From Lachnospiraceae bacterium (GTDB lineage Bacteria; Bacillota; Clostridia; Lachnospirales; Lachnospiraceae): a stretch of 45,305 nt of DNA. Of the stretch, positions 27,549 to 36,513 are shown piece after piece. The DNA is taken from the NCBI GenBank assembly GCA_022781985.1, contig JALESH010000016.1, positions 1-45,305 of the forward strand, given 5' to 3'. Below the pieces are notes generated by a model that was given only the letters and a program-made list of their open reading frames with translations, did no database searches and was not told where the DNA came from. Within the stretch, counting starts at the first letter, position 1. Every line of letters starts with the position of its first letter. A program made the translations under genes and the position numbers.

Positions 27549-29459
27549 ATGTTTGATTTTAATGAGGAATTGAAAAAGCTGCCTGCCAAGCCGGGGGTAT
27601 ATCTCATGCATGACAGCAGTGATGCGATCATCTATGTGGGGAAGGCCGTCAATCTCCATAACCGTGTGCGGTCATATTTCAGGAAAAATATCGGGAGAGG
27701 GCCGCAGATAGACAAAATGGTGACCCAGATTGCCCGCTTTGAGTATATTATTACCGACTCAGAGCTGGAGGCGCTGGTGCTGGAGAACAATCTGATCAAG
27801 GAGTACAGTCCGCGCTACAATACCATGCTGAAGGATGACAAGACCTATCCCTATATCAAGGTCACGGTGGCGGAGCCTTATCCCCGGGTGCTGTTTTGCA
27901 GGGAGATGAAGAAGGACCGCTCCCGCTATTTCGGACCTTTTACCAGCGCGGCAGCCGTCAAGGATACCATAGAGCTGATCAACAGGCTGTACCAGCTTCG
28001 TACCTGCAGCAGAAATCTGCCCAAGGAGGAGGGAAGGAGCCGCCCCTGCCTGAATTATCATATCGGGCAGTGTATGGCGCCCTGCCAGGGTTATATTTCC
28101 CGGGAGGAATACAGAAAGCGGGTGGATCAGGCCCTGGATTTCCTGAATGGGAATTTTCAGCCGGTTCTAAAGGAGCTGGAAGGGAAAATGCAGGAGGCCT
28201 CAGAGAGGATGGACTTTGAAGAGGCCATAAAGTACAGAGATCTCTGCAGCAGTGTCAGGCAGGTGTCCCAGAAGCAGAAGATTACGGACAGCGACGGCGA
28301 GGATAAGGATATTATTGCCTTGGCACTGGATGAAAATGATGCGGTAGTGCAGGTCTTTTTTGTCAGGAACGGCAAGCTTATCGGCAGAGAGCACTTTTAT
28401 ATGACAAATGTGTCAGGAAATAAAAAGGCGCAGGTGCTGCTGGATTTTGTAAAGCAGTTCTATGCCGGAACCCCCTTTATTCCCAGGGAGCTGATGCTGC
28501 AGGAGGACATTGAGGATGTGGAGATACTGGAGCGGTGGCTGTCCGCCAGAAAGGGAAGCCGGGTCTATATCCGTGTACCCAGGAAGGGAGCCAAGGAAAA
28601 GCTGGTGGAGCTGGCCGCCAGGAATGCAGCCCTGGTGCTCAGTCAGGACAGGGAAAAGATCAGGCGAGAGGAGGGGCGGACCATCGGCGCGGTAAAGGAA
28701 ATCGCCGCCCTCATTGGCGTGGAGAGCATCACCCGCATGGAGGCCTATGACATTTCCAATATCAGCGGCTTTGCTAATGTAGGCTCCATGGTGGTCTATG
28801 AAAAAGGCAGGCCCAAGCGCAGTGACTACCGCAAGTTCAGGATCAGGACGGTGTCCGGTCCGGATGACTATGCCTGTATGAAGGAGGTGCTGGCCAGGCG
28901 CTTCCTCCATGGGATGGAGGAGCAGAAGGAGCTGGAGCAGAAGGAGCTGGAAAAGGAATTCGGGAGCTTTACCAGATTTCCTGACCTGATCCTCATGGAC
29001 GGAGGCAAGGGGCAGGTGAATATTGCGCTGGAGGTGCTCCGGGAGCTGGGGATTCACATTCCTGTATGCGGTATGGTAAAGGATGACAGCCACCGTACCA
29101 GAGGACTCTATTTCAACAATCGGGAAATTCCCATGGACCGCAATTCTGAGGGCTTCAAGCTGATCACCAGGGTGCAGGACGAGGCCCACAGGTTTGCCAT
29201 AGAGTATCACCGCTCTCTGCGGAGCAGGACACAGGTGAAGTCTGTGCTGGATGATATTCCGGGAGTGGGACCCGCCAGAAGAAAGGCGCTGATGAGGCAT
29301 TTTAAGTCCATTGATGAGATCCGGGAGGCAGACGTGGAGACGTTGGCCCGGCTGCCCGAGATTCCCATCCATGTGGCAGAGGGAATCTATGGATTTTTCC
29401 GGCAAAAGAATGAGCGGAATCAGGATTCGGGTGATATTGCCATTCCCCCCTGTTTGTGA
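27549..29459 (+). CDS. uvrC: UvrABC excinuclease subunit C
   Basis: UvrC makes the two incisions around a UvrB-marked lesion. The 636-residue protein starts [20 protein letters not shown], and has the GIY-YIG nuclease domain ([18 protein letters not shown], first 100 residues), a Cys cluster (CSRNLP...[13 protein letters not shown]), a UVR motif (residues about 205-230, [18 protein letters not shown]), the RNase H-like endonuclease domain ([31 protein letters not shown]), and C-terminal helix-hairpin-helix ([18 protein letters not shown]). I use ATG 27549. An in-frame ATG 27513 would add 12 residues, and the longer extension overlaps ftsH and is spurious. It lies apart from uvrBA, as usual. 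Confidence 0.96.
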   Translation: MFDFNEELKKLPAKPGVYLMHDSSDAIIYVGKAVNLHNRVRSYFRKNIGRGPQIDKMVTQIARFEYIITDSELEALVLENNLIKEYSPRYNTMLKDDKTYPYIKVTVAEPYPRVLFCREMKKDRSRYFGPFTSAAAVKDTIELINRLYQLRTCSRNLPKEEGRSRPCLNYHIGQCMAPCQGYISREEYRKRVDQALDFLNGNFQPVLKELEGKMQEASERMDFEEAIKYRDLCSSVRQVSQKQKITDSDGEDKDIIALALDENDAVVQVFFVRNGKLIGREHFYMTNVSGNKKAQVLLDFVKQFYAGTPFIPRELMLQEDIEDVEILERWLSARKGSRVYIRVPRKGAKEKLVELAARNAALVLSQDREKIRREEGRTIGAVKEIAALIGVESITRMEAYDISNISGFANVGSMVVYEKGRPKRSDYRKFRIRTVSGPDDYACMKEVLARRFLHGMEEQKELEQKELEKEFGSFTRFPDLILMDGGKGQVNIALEVLRELGIHIPVCGMVKDDSHRTRGLYFNNREIPMDRNSEGFKLITRVQDEAHRFAIEYHRSLRSRTQVKSVLDDIPGVGPARRKALMRHFKSIDEIREADVETLARLPEIPIHVAEGIYGFFRQKNERNQDSGDIAIPPCL

Positions 29460-29465
29460 TAAAAT
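29437..29465 (+). promoter_or_regulatory. Sigma-A promoter for hprK inside the uvrC end
   Basis: TTGCCA (29437-29442), a 17-base spacer and TAAAAT (29460-29465) straddle the uvrC stop codon. It would let hprK and the genes after it be expressed independently of uvrC. Confidence 0.55.
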
Positions 29466-29508
29466 CATTAAATTAGCACAGTCAATCTAAAAATGAGAGG
29501 GTATGCCT

Positions 29509-30450
29509 ATGGCAAGTGTAAGTTTAAAAGACATTATCGACAAAATGAAACTGCAGAATCTCACCCCGGAGCTGGATCTCACCAGGGTGAAGGTCACCCA
29601 GCCGGATATTAACCGTCCGGCCCTGCAGATGGCGGGCTACTTTGAGCATTTTGAAGCCACTCGCCTGCAGATTATCGGATTTGTGGAGTACACCTATATG
29701 CAGGGGCTTTCGGAGGAGAGAAAAAGGGAGATATACAACAGACTGCTTTCCTTTGAGGTTCCCGTCATCGTGTTCTGCCGGGAGCTGCAGCCGGATGACC
29801 TGTTTTTGGAAATTGCGGTGGAGCACAAGGTTCCGTTGCTGATGACAAAGAAGGCTACATCAGCGTTTACGGCAGAGATCATCCGCTGGCTGAACGTAAA
29901 GCTGGCCCCCTGTATCTCTGTCCACGGCGTGCTGGTGGATGTATACGGAGAGGGCGTACTGATCACAGGGGAGAGCGGCATCGGCAAATCAGAGGCTGCC
30001 CTGGAGCTGATCAGAAGAGGGCACCGGCTGGTAACGGACGATGTGGTGGAAATACGGAAGGTCAGTGACGACACCCTGATCGGTTCGGCGCCGGATATCA
30101 CAAAGCACTTCATCGAGCTGAGGGGGATCGGGATCGTGGATGTCAAGACCCTCTACGGTGTATCCAGCGTGAAGGATACCCAGAGCATAGATCTTGTTAT
30201 CAGACTGGAGGATTGGGACAAGGACAAGGAGTATGACAGGCTGGGTCTGGAGGAGGAATATACAGAGTATCTGGGCAACAAGGTGGTCTGTCACAATATC
30301 CCCATCCGTCCTGGACGGAATCTGGCTATCATCTGTGAATCGGCGGCAGTCAACCACAGACAGAAGAAGATGGGCTACAATGCCGCTCAGGAATTGTATA
30401 CCCGGGTGCAGAATTCCCTGGCAAGACGCAGGGAGGAGGAAGAGGATTAG
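29509..30450 (+). CDS. hprK: HPr kinase/phosphorylase
   Basis: HprK phosphorylates Ser46 of HPr (and of Crh) when glycolytic intermediates are high and dephosphorylates it when phosphate is high, setting carbon catabolite repression. The 313 residues have the non-catalytic N-terminal domain, the P-loop GESGIGKSEAALEL (about residues 151-164), the catalytic Asp segment LVTDDVVEI, the family signature LRGIGIVDVKTLYG, and the C-terminal PIRPGRNLAIICE. GAGAGGG supports ATG 29509 (7-base spacing) better than ATG 29503 (1 base). Its two likely substrates are encoded in this window, at 17618 and 34275. Confidence 0.97.
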   Translation: MASVSLKDIIDKMKLQNLTPELDLTRVKVTQPDINRPALQMAGYFEHFEATRLQIIGFVEYTYMQGLSEERKREIYNRLLSFEVPVIVFCRELQPDDLFLEIAVEHKVPLLMTKKATSAFTAEIIRWLNVKLAPCISVHGVLVDVYGEGVLITGESGIGKSEAALELIRRGHRLVTDDVVEIRKVSDDTLIGSAPDITKHFIELRGIGIVDVKTLYGVSSVKDTQSIDLVIRLEDWDKDKEYDRLGLEEEYTEYLGNKVVCHNIPIRPGRNLAIICESAAVNHRQKKMGYNAAQELYTRVQNSLARRREEEED

Positions 30451-30454
30451 AACG

Positions 30455-30474
30455 GTACATTGGAGTACATTGGA
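30455..30474 (+). repeat. Two tandem copies of a 10-bp unit
   Basis: GTACATTGGA occurs at 30455-30464 and again at 30465-30474 in the gap between hprK and the glucokinase gene. The period equals about one helical turn. Two copies may be chance or slippage; no function is apparent. Confidence 0.6.
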
Positions 30475-30512
30475 ACAGAAACGATAGAATCAAGTGGAAA
30501 GGCAGAAGACAG

Positions 30513-31457
30513 ATGAAAAAATATGTATTTGGCGTAGATATAGGAGGGACTACCGTAAAGCTGGGTTTTTTTGACAGGGAGGGCAATGTCCTGGAGAAGT
30601 GGGAGATTCCTACCCGGACAGAGAACGGGGGAGAGAATATTCTGCCTGACATAGCGGAGAGCATCCGGGAGAAGATGGCGGAAAAGAAGGTGGACAGGGA
30701 GGCTGTGGCAGGCATTGGAGTGGGCGCGCCCGGAGCCATTGATGCAGAGGGGGTTGTACACGGTGCAGTCAATCTGGGCTGGGGAACCTTCAGCATCCCG
30801 GAAACCCTGTCAGCACTTCTGGATATGCCTGTTAAGGCAGGAAATGATGCCAATGTGGCAGCCCTTGGGGAGATGTGGAAGGGCGGAGGCCAGGGCTGCA
30901 GGAACCTGGTGGCAGTTACTCTCGGAACGGGAGTGGGCGGCGGCATCATTGTGAATGGCGCCATGCTGACAGGAGCAGTGGGTGCCGGGGGAGAAATCGG
31001 GCACATCCATGTGGAGGATGATGAGACAGAGGCCTGTGCCTGCAAAAATACCGGCTGCCTGGAGCAGTACGCTTCTGCCACCGGAATAGCCAGGCTGGCA
31101 AGAAGAGAATTGCAGGCTTCTGACCAGGCCAGTACCCTGAGAGAGATACCCTTGGAAAGGATTTCTGCAAAAGCTGTTTTTGATGCAGTGAAGGCCGGGG
31201 ATGAGCTGGCAGTTCGGGTGGCAGGCCGATTTGGAGAATATCTGGGAAAGGCACTGGGAGTCATCGCCGGAATCGTCAATCCAGAGGTGATTGTGGTGGG
31301 CGGCGGCGTATCAAAGGCCGGAGAGATTCTTTTCGACTATATCAGGCCCTATTTTGACAAGACGGTATTCAGCGGCTGCAGTGGTGCCAGGCTGACTCTG
31401 GCCAAGCTGGGGAATGATGCGGGAATCTATGGCGCTGCAAAGCTGATGCTGGAATAA
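30513..31457 (+). CDS. glcK: ROK-family glucokinase
   Basis: This enzyme phosphorylates glucose with ATP in the cytoplasm. The 314-residue protein shows the ATP-binding start VFGVDIGGTTVKLGFFD, sugar-binding GNDANVAALGEMWKGGG, GTGVGGGIIVNG, the EIGHIHVE histidine, and a zinc Cys set in CACKNTGCLEQYAS that defines the ROK signature. The Shine-Dalgarno sequence is weak. It sits between hprK and murB, where many clostridia have murB directly after hprK. The pairing with HprK fits sugar control. Another hexose or N-acetylhexosamine specificity cannot be excluded from sequence alone. Confidence 0.9.
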   Translation: MKKYVFGVDIGGTTVKLGFFDREGNVLEKWEIPTRTENGGENILPDIAESIREKMAEKKVDREAVAGIGVGAPGAIDAEGVVHGAVNLGWGTFSIPETLSALLDMPVKAGNDANVAALGEMWKGGGQGCRNLVAVTLGTGVGGGIIVNGAMLTGAVGAGGEIGHIHVEDDETEACACKNTGCLEQYASATGIARLARRELQASDQASTLREIPLERISAKAVFDAVKAGDELAVRVAGRFGEYLGKALGVIAGIVNPEVIVVGGGVSKAGEILFDYIRPYFDKTVFSGCSGARLTLAKLGNDAGIYGAAKLMLE

Positions 31458-31505
31458 TCTGGCAGCTTTTCACATACCATAATAGAAAACAGACAGGAGC
31501 CAAGG

Positions 31506-32417
31506 GTGAACTCTTCAATTTATGACTATATAAAAGAAATAATACCGGAGGAGAATATTTTGTTCGATGAGCCTATGAGCAGGCATACTACCTTTCGGGT
31601 AGGAGGAAGTGCCAAATGTCTGCTCAGGGTCAGCAGCAAGGAGCAGATGATGAAGCTGGTGCCGTTTCTGCAGGTTACAGATCAGGAGTATTTTGTGCTG
31701 GGGAACGGCAGCAATCTTCTGGTGGGGGACAAGGGATATCCGGGGATCATCGTCAAGCTGGAAAGCGCCATGGGCAGTGTGGCGGTAGAAGATGGCCGGA
31801 TGAGAGTTCCGGCAGGCACCCTGCTTTCCCAAACCGCTGCAGTGGCAAGGGACAGCGGACTGACAGGTATGGAATTTGCCTCCGGCATTCCGGGAACGGT
31901 AGGCGGAGGTATCGTCATGAACGCAGGCGCCTATGGCGGAGAGATGAAGCAGATCGTAGAATCTGTGGAGGTGATGAACAGGGAGGGCGAGATCCTGGTT
32001 CTGGACAACGATACCATGGAATTTGGATACCGTACAAGTGTGATTAAAAACAGACCCTTCATCGTGCTGGAGACGGTACTGCGTCTGGTGCCCGGTAATC
32101 GTGAGGAGATCACGGCCAGGATGGAGGAGCTGGCGGCCAAAAGAAGGGAAAAGCAGCCGCTGGAGTATGCCAGTGCCGGGAGTACCTTTAAGCGGCCGGA
32201 GGGATATTTTGCGGGAAAGCTGATCATGGATGCCGGACTGAGGGGCTTCAGCATAGGAGGCGCCCAGGTGTCGGAGAAGCACTGCGGGTTCGTCATTAAC
32301 AAAGGAACTGCATTGGCTGCAGATATCCGGGAAGTGATCGAAGAGGTACAGCGCCGGGTCAGGGAAAAGTTCGGTGTGACGCTGGAGAGAGAAGTGATTT
32401 ATTTAGGAGAATTTTAG
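31506..32417 (+). CDS. murB: UDP-N-acetylenolpyruvoylglucosamine reductase
   Basis: MurB reduces the enolpyruvyl group to form UDP-MurNAc, using FAD and NADPH, in the cytoplasmic stage of peptidoglycan synthesis. The 303 residues include TTFRVGGSA and LGNGSNLLV (FAD site), SGIPGTVGGGIVMNAGAYGG, FGYRTSVIK, and the type II segment YASAGSTFKRPEG with the catalytic Ser, ending FGVTLEREVIYLGEF. The start is GTG 31506 with AGGAG 7 bases upstream. Order hprK-(glcK)-murB-rapZ-whiA is the clostridial arrangement. Confidence 0.97.
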   Translation: MNSSIYDYIKEIIPEENILFDEPMSRHTTFRVGGSAKCLLRVSSKEQMMKLVPFLQVTDQEYFVLGNGSNLLVGDKGYPGIIVKLESAMGSVAVEDGRMRVPAGTLLSQTAAVARDSGLTGMEFASGIPGTVGGGIVMNAGAYGGEMKQIVESVEVMNREGEILVLDNDTMEFGYRTSVIKNRPFIVLETVLRLVPGNREEITARMEELAAKRREKQPLEYASAGSTFKRPEGYFAGKLIMDAGLRGFSIGGAQVSEKHCGFVINKGTALAADIREVIEEVQRRVREKFGVTLEREVIYLGEF

Positions 32418-32458
32418 GCAGTGCAGGCTGATAAGGTACGGAGGCAGAGAGAGGGCAG

Positions 32459-33319
32459 ATGAGATTCGTAATAGTGACAGGGATGAGCGGCGGAGGCAAG
32501 AGCGCCGTATTGAAAATGCTGGAGGATGTGGGGTTTTACTGTGTGGATAACCTCCCGGTGCCGCTGATTGAAAAGTTTGCAGAGCTGACTGCCACTCCCA
32601 ATTCAGAGATTGGAAAGGTGGCTTTGGGACTGGATGTAAGGGTGGATCAGCCCTTTGAAGAGGCCTGTAAGGTCATGGAGAGACTCAGGGCAGATTACAA
32701 ATACGAGGTTATATTCATGGATGCCTCCGACCAGGTTTTGCTGAAACGCTACAAGGAAACCAGGAGAGTCCATCCTCTTTCGCCCCAGGGCAGGGTGGAG
32801 GAGGGGATCCACAGGGAGAGGGAAATTTTAAAGGCTGTTAAGGCCAGTGCCAACTATGTGATAGATACCTCCAACCTGCTGGTGCGGGAGCTGAAGGGAG
32901 AGATTGACCGCATATTTGTCCGTAACGGGGCATATAACAGCCTGATGGTCACCATCCTTTCCTTTGGCTTCAAATACGGGATTCCGGGAGATGCAGACCT
33001 GGTATTTGATGTCCGGTTCCTGCCCAATCCTTATTACATGGAAGAGCTGAGGCCTCAGACAGGAAATGACAGCGGGGTGCAGGAATATGTGCTGGGCTTT
33101 CCGGAGGCAGGAGAGTTCCTGGACAGGCTGGAGGATATGCTCCGCTTCCTCATACCCAATTATGTGAAGGAAGGGAAGAATCAGCTTGTGATAGGGATCG
33201 GCTGCACCGGAGGGAAGCACAGAAGCGTGACCCTGGCCAATGAGTTGTACAAGCGCATGGAAAATAAGGGAGAGTATGGACTGAAGATTTACCACAGGGA
33301 TGTGAAGCAAGGGGTATAG
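32459..33319 (+). CDS. rapZ: RapZ-type nucleotide-binding protein
   Basis: RapZ/YvcJ proteins bind nucleotides. In E. coli RapZ controls GlmS-related small RNA turnover, and in Bacillus YvcJ affects competence. The 286 residues start MRFVIVTGMSGGGKSAVLKM (Walker A GMSGGGKS, where GAGKS is common), with VDNLPVPL next, and a C-terminal domain ending IGIGCTGGKHRSVTLAN. GAGAGGG lies 4 bases upstream of the ATG. The stop is 2 bases before whiA. The gene commonly found between them, yvcK/glmR, is missing. Confidence 0.95.
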   Translation: MRFVIVTGMSGGGKSAVLKMLEDVGFYCVDNLPVPLIEKFAELTATPNSEIGKVALGLDVRVDQPFEEACKVMERLRADYKYEVIFMDASDQVLLKRYKETRRVHPLSPQGRVEEGIHREREILKAVKASANYVIDTSNLLVRELKGEIDRIFVRNGAYNSLMVTILSFGFKYGIPGDADLVFDVRFLPNPYYMEELRPQTGNDSGVQEYVLGFPEAGEFLDRLEDMLRFLIPNYVKEGKNQLVIGIGCTGGKHRSVTLANELYKRMENKGEYGLKIYHRDVKQGV

Positions 33320-33321
33320 GC

Positions 33322-34263
33322 ATGTCTTTTTCGGGAGAGGTAAAAGAGGAGTTATCCAGACAGATCAGCGCGTCCAGGCACTGCCGGCTGGCTGAGCTGG
33401 GCGCATTGCTCTGCTGTCTGGGCAGGTGGAAATCAGGAGCCCGGGGAGAGGCTGTGCTGTGCCTGCAGACAGAAAATGAAGCAGTTATAAGAAAATGCTT
33501 TACATTATTGGAAAAAACATTTAATATAAATACTGGTATTTTGAAAACCTACTACGATGAGAGAAAAGGCCATACATATGTCACAGTAGCAGACGGCAAT
33601 GAAGAGGTCTCAGGGATACTTCGTTCCGTCAGGATGAATGATGCAGAGGGAATGACCGAAGCGCAAAGGAGGGGGATTGATCCTCTGCTCATTCAGAATA
33701 TCTGCTGTAAAAGAGCATTTTTGAGAGGAGTTTTTTTGTGCATAGGCTCCATGAGCGACCCTGAAAAAAGCTATCATCTGGAATTTGTCTGTGCTTATAG
33801 AGAGAGTGCAGAGCAGCTGCGGCAGATGATACATGGGTTTGACGTAGAAGCAAAGATCGTTATCAGGAAGAAATACTATGTGGTGTACCTGAAAGAGGGG
33901 GCCGGGATAGTGGATCTGCTGAATATTATGGAAGCGCATGTGTCCCTGATGAATTTTGAAAATTACAGAATCGTAAAGGAAATGCGCAACTCCATTAACA
34001 GAAAAGTAAACTGCGAGACAGCTAATATTACCAAGACGGTTAATGCATCATCCAAACAGACTGAGGATATCCTCCTCATCAGGGAGCATTATGGATTTCA
34101 GAATCTGCCTGACAGCTTGAGAGAAACAGCAGAGATAAGATTGCAGTACCCGGATGCCACATTAAAGGAGCTGGGACAAAACCTGACTCCGCCGGTGGGA
34201 AAATCGGGTATGAATCATAGATTAAGAAAGTTAAGTGAAATTGCTGATAGGATCAGAGGATAA
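33322..34263 (+). CDS. whiA: WhiA-like DNA-binding protein
   Basis: WhiA is a conserved Gram-positive protein with a LAGLIDADG-homing-endonuclease-like N-terminal half and a C-terminal helix-turn-helix. In actinomycetes it activates sporulation genes; in Bacillus it affects division and chromosome segregation. The 313 residues have FSGEVKEELSRQ at the start, CCKRAFLRGVFLCIGSMSDP (about residue 130), a DNA-binding part with NRKVNCETANITKTVNAS and the helix-turn-helix LKELGQNLTPPVGKSGMNHR. The predicted start is 2 bases past rapZ with AAGGGG upstream. Confidence 0.95.
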   Translation: MSFSGEVKEELSRQISASRHCRLAELGALLCCLGRWKSGARGEAVLCLQTENEAVIRKCFTLLEKTFNINTGILKTYYDERKGHTYVTVADGNEEVSGILRSVRMNDAEGMTEAQRRGIDPLLIQNICCKRAFLRGVFLCIGSMSDPEKSYHLEFVCAYRESAEQLRQMIHGFDVEAKIVIRKKYYVVYLKEGAGIVDLLNIMEAHVSLMNFENYRIVKEMRNSINRKVNCETANITKTVNASSKQTEDILLIREHYGFQNLPDSLRETAEIRLQYPDATLKELGQNLTPPVGKSGMNHRLRKLSEIADRIRG

Positions 34264-34274
34264 GGAGGAAAATC

Positions 34275-34538
34275 ATGATTGAAAAGGTGATGCAGATCCA
34301 ACTGCCTACAGGGCTGGAGGCCAGGCCGGTGGCCATATTGGTGCAGGTGGCAAGTCGGCATGAATGTTCGGTCTATATTCAGGCAGAGGGAAAAAAGGTG
34401 AACGCCAAGAGCATCATGGGAATGATGAGTCTGGGGCTGGACAGCGGTGAGACTGTAACTGTCATTGCTGACGGGGAAGGTGAGCAGCAGGCAATAGCGG
34501 ATATAGAGGAATATCTGTCAAAAGGAAGTGTAAAATAA
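34275..34538 (+). CDS. crh: Crh-like HPr paralogue with Glu at position 15
   Basis: This 87-residue protein is an HPr fold. The phosphorylation histidine of HPr is replaced: PTGLEARPVA has Glu15 where HPr has His15 and Bacillus Crh has Gln15. Ser46 is kept in NAKSIMGMMSLG, the HprK target with its helix. It therefore cannot pass phosphate in the PTS but could be phosphorylated by HprK and serve as a CcpA partner, like Crh. The place, directly after whiA (11 bases, strong GGAGG), is the same as crh in Bacillus after yvcJ-yvcK-whiA. The Glu might imitate a phosphorylated His; this is inference. A terminator follows. Confidence 0.88.
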   Translation: MIEKVMQIQLPTGLEARPVAILVQVASRHECSVYIQAEGKKVNAKSIMGMMSLGLDSGETVTVIADGEGEQQAIADIEEYLSKGSVK

Positions 34539-34544
34539 ACAGGA

Positions 34545-34571
34545 GGAGCATCTGAGGATGCTCCCATTTTT
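34545..34571 (+). terminator. Terminator after the crh-like gene
   Basis: An 8-bp stem (34545-34552 GGAGCATC, 34557-34564 GATGCTCC) with a 4-base loop is followed, after CA, by five T residues. It closes the hprK to crh transcription unit. Confidence 0.85.
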
Positions 34572-34598
34572 ATAAAGTAAGGACATGATCATACTGCA

Positions 34599-35504
34599 AT
34601 GAAAGAACTCTTATTTATCTTTAATCCCCGTGCGGGAAAGGCAAAAATCAAAAACAGGCTGTTTGAGATCATTGATATTTTTGTAAAGGCAGGATATGAG
34701 GTAACCGTCTATCCTACACAGCAGGAGGGGGATGCCTGCCGTGCGGTGAGGGAACGGAGAGATGGATTTGACCTGCTGGTATGCGGCGGAGGAGACGGCA
34801 CCTTGGACGAGGTGGTCAACGGCATGGTGAAGGGGAAGACACGGCTTCCCATCGGCTATATCCCGGCGGGAAGCACCAATGATTTTGCCGGCAGTCTGGG
34901 GATTCCCAAGGACATGCTGCTGGCAGCCCAGAGTATTGTGGAGGGCAGAGATTATGCCTGTGATATCGGCGCCTTTAATGAAGAGTGCTTTGTCTATATC
35001 GCAGCCTTTGGCCTGTTTACCGACGTTTCGTATGAGACCAGCCAGGAGGTCAAGAATCTGCTGGGGCATGTGGCCTATATCCTGGAAGGGATGAAGCGCC
35101 TTTCCTCCATCAGATGTTATCCTATGAAAGTAAGGTATGAGGACGAAAAGGGGGAAGAGGTATCGATACAAGACGAGCTGATCTTCGGCATGGTAACCAA
35201 TTCTGTCTCGGTAGGAGGTTTCAAACGGATCACAGGAAAATATGTGGAGCTGGATGATGGACGGTTTGAGGTCACCCTGATTAAAAAGCCCGCAAATCCT
35301 CTGGAGCTGAACGCTGTAATAACGGCACTGCTGAGCAGTCATATCAATTCGGAGTATATGTACTGCTTTAAGGCCTCCCGTATCAGATTTGAGGCAGAGG
35401 AGGAGATCCCCTGGACTACTGACGGTGAGTTTGGCGGCTGCCACAGGGCGGTTCGTGTTGAGAATCTGAAGCAGGCTGTAAAAATAAGGATTCCAGCCAA
35501 ATAA
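34599..35504 (+). CDS. Diacylglycerol/sphingosine kinase-like lipid kinase
   Basis: The 301-residue protein belongs to the DagK/YegS lipid kinase family, which phosphorylates diacylglycerol or related lipids at the membrane and recycles lipid for phospholipid synthesis. The nucleotide-binding motif CGGGDGTLDEVVNG (about residue 65) and PAGSTNDFAGSLGIP are intact, and the N-terminal FNPRAGKAKIKNRL is typical. The C-terminal domain ends with TDGEFGGCH. AAGGA is 15 bases upstream; a 5-codon micro-ORF (34585-34602) between overlaps this ATG through ATGA. It is transcribed before fba. Confidence 0.93.
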   Translation: MKELLFIFNPRAGKAKIKNRLFEIIDIFVKAGYEVTVYPTQQEGDACRAVRERRDGFDLLVCGGGDGTLDEVVNGMVKGKTRLPIGYIPAGSTNDFAGSLGIPKDMLLAAQSIVEGRDYACDIGAFNEECFVYIAAFGLFTDVSYETSQEVKNLLGHVAYILEGMKRLSSIRCYPMKVRYEDEKGEEVSIQDELIFGMVTNSVSVGGFKRITGKYVELDDGRFEVTLIKKPANPLELNAVITALLSSHINSEYMYCFKASRIRFEAEEEIPWTTDGEFGGCHRAVRVENLKQAVKIRIPAK

Positions 35505-35509
35505 ACTAT

Positions 35510-35537
35510 TTGCTTTTTGGGGGGAATGAGTTATAAT
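35510..35537 (+). promoter_or_regulatory. Sigma-A promoter for fba
   Basis: TTGCTT (35510-35515), a 16-base spacer and TATAAT (35532-35537) lie just after the lipid kinase stop and 43 bases before fba. The gene's codon choice also suggests high expression. Confidence 0.75.
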
Positions 35538-35580
35538 AAACTCGTTAAAGATGAAAAATTTGTATACGGAGGTAGATACA

Positions 35581-36444
35581 ATGTTAGTTTCGGCAGCAGA
35601 AATGCTCAAAAAGGCAAAAGCAGGTCATTATGCGGTAGGTCAGTTCAACATCAACAATCTGGAGTGGACAAAAGCCATACTTCTGACCGCACAGGAAAAT
35701 AATTCTCCCGTTATCCTCGGTGTTTCCGAAGGCGCAGGCAAATATATGGGCGGATACGATGCAGTGGTAGGTATGGTGAACGGCCTGATCAAGGATCAGA
35801 ACATCACGGTTCCCGTTGCCCTTCATCTGGATCACGGCAGCTATGATCACTGCTATAAATGTATGGAAGCTGGCTTCTCATCCGTAATGTTTGACGGTTC
35901 CCACTATCCCATCGATGAGAATGTAGCTAAGACAAGGGAGCTGGTTGAGGCAGCTCACGCCAAAGGAATTTCCATCGAGGCTGAGGTTGGTTCGATCGGT
36001 GGCGAAGAGGACGGTGTTGTGGGTGCAGGTGAGTGTGCAGATCCTCAGGAGTGCAAGCAGATCGCTGATCTGGGCATTGACTTCCTGGCAGCAGGCATCG
36101 GTAACATTCACGGAAAATATCCTGCGAACTGGCAGGGACTTTCCTTTGAGACTCTGGATGCCATTCAGCAGCTTACAGGAGACATGCCTCTGGTGCTTCA
36201 CGGCGGGACAGGCATTCCTGCTGAAATGATTAAGAAAGCGATTTCCCTGGGCGTTGCAAAGATCAATGTAAATACAGAGTGCCAGCTGGCTTTCGCAGCA
36301 GCTACACGTAAATATATCGAAGAAGGCAAGGATCAGGAAGGCAAGGGATTTGATCCCCGTAAGCTTCTTGCACCCGGCTTCGAAGCGATTAAGGCTACAG
36401 TAAAAGAAAAAATGGAGCTGTTCGGTTCCATTGGTAAGGCATAA
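35581..36444 (+). CDS. fba: Class II fructose-bisphosphate aldolase
   Basis: This glycolytic enzyme splits fructose-1,6-bisphosphate into two triose phosphates with a zinc ion. The 287-residue product shows AVGQFNINNLEWTKAIL, the zinc and substrate segment VALHLDHGSYDHC with the His-Asp-His ligands, EAEVGSIGGEEDG, and the substrate-binding HGGTGIPAEMIKKAI. I chose ATG 35581 behind GGAGG; the upstream ATG in frame (35551) would add 10 residues lying in the leader after the promoter. It is monocistronic with a terminator. Other class II members such as tagatose-bisphosphate aldolase are possible, but location and likely strong promoter fit Fba. Confidence 0.93.
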   Translation: MLVSAAEMLKKAKAGHYAVGQFNINNLEWTKAILLTAQENNSPVILGVSEGAGKYMGGYDAVVGMVNGLIKDQNITVPVALHLDHGSYDHCYKCMEAGFSSVMFDGSHYPIDENVAKTRELVEAAHAKGISIEAEVGSIGGEEDGVVGAGECADPQECKQIADLGIDFLAAGIGNIHGKYPANWQGLSFETLDAIQQLTGDMPLVLHGGTGIPAEMIKKAISLGVAKINVNTECQLAFAAATRKYIEEGKDQEGKGFDPRKLLAPGFEAIKATVKEKMELFGSIGKA

Positions 36445-36459
36445 ATATTTAAATAAATC

Positions 36460-36490
36460 AAAAAGGCTGTCTGTGATGGACAGCCTTTTT
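36460..36490. terminator. Bidirectional terminator between fba and the AGCS symporter
   Basis: A perfect 10-bp stem (36462-36471 AAAGGCTGTC, 36479-36488 GACAGCCTTT) with a 7-base loop has T residues on one side and A residues on the other, so it serves both convergent genes. Confidence 0.9.
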
Positions 36491-36513
36491 CCTGCCTTAT
36501 GAAATTCTGTGAT

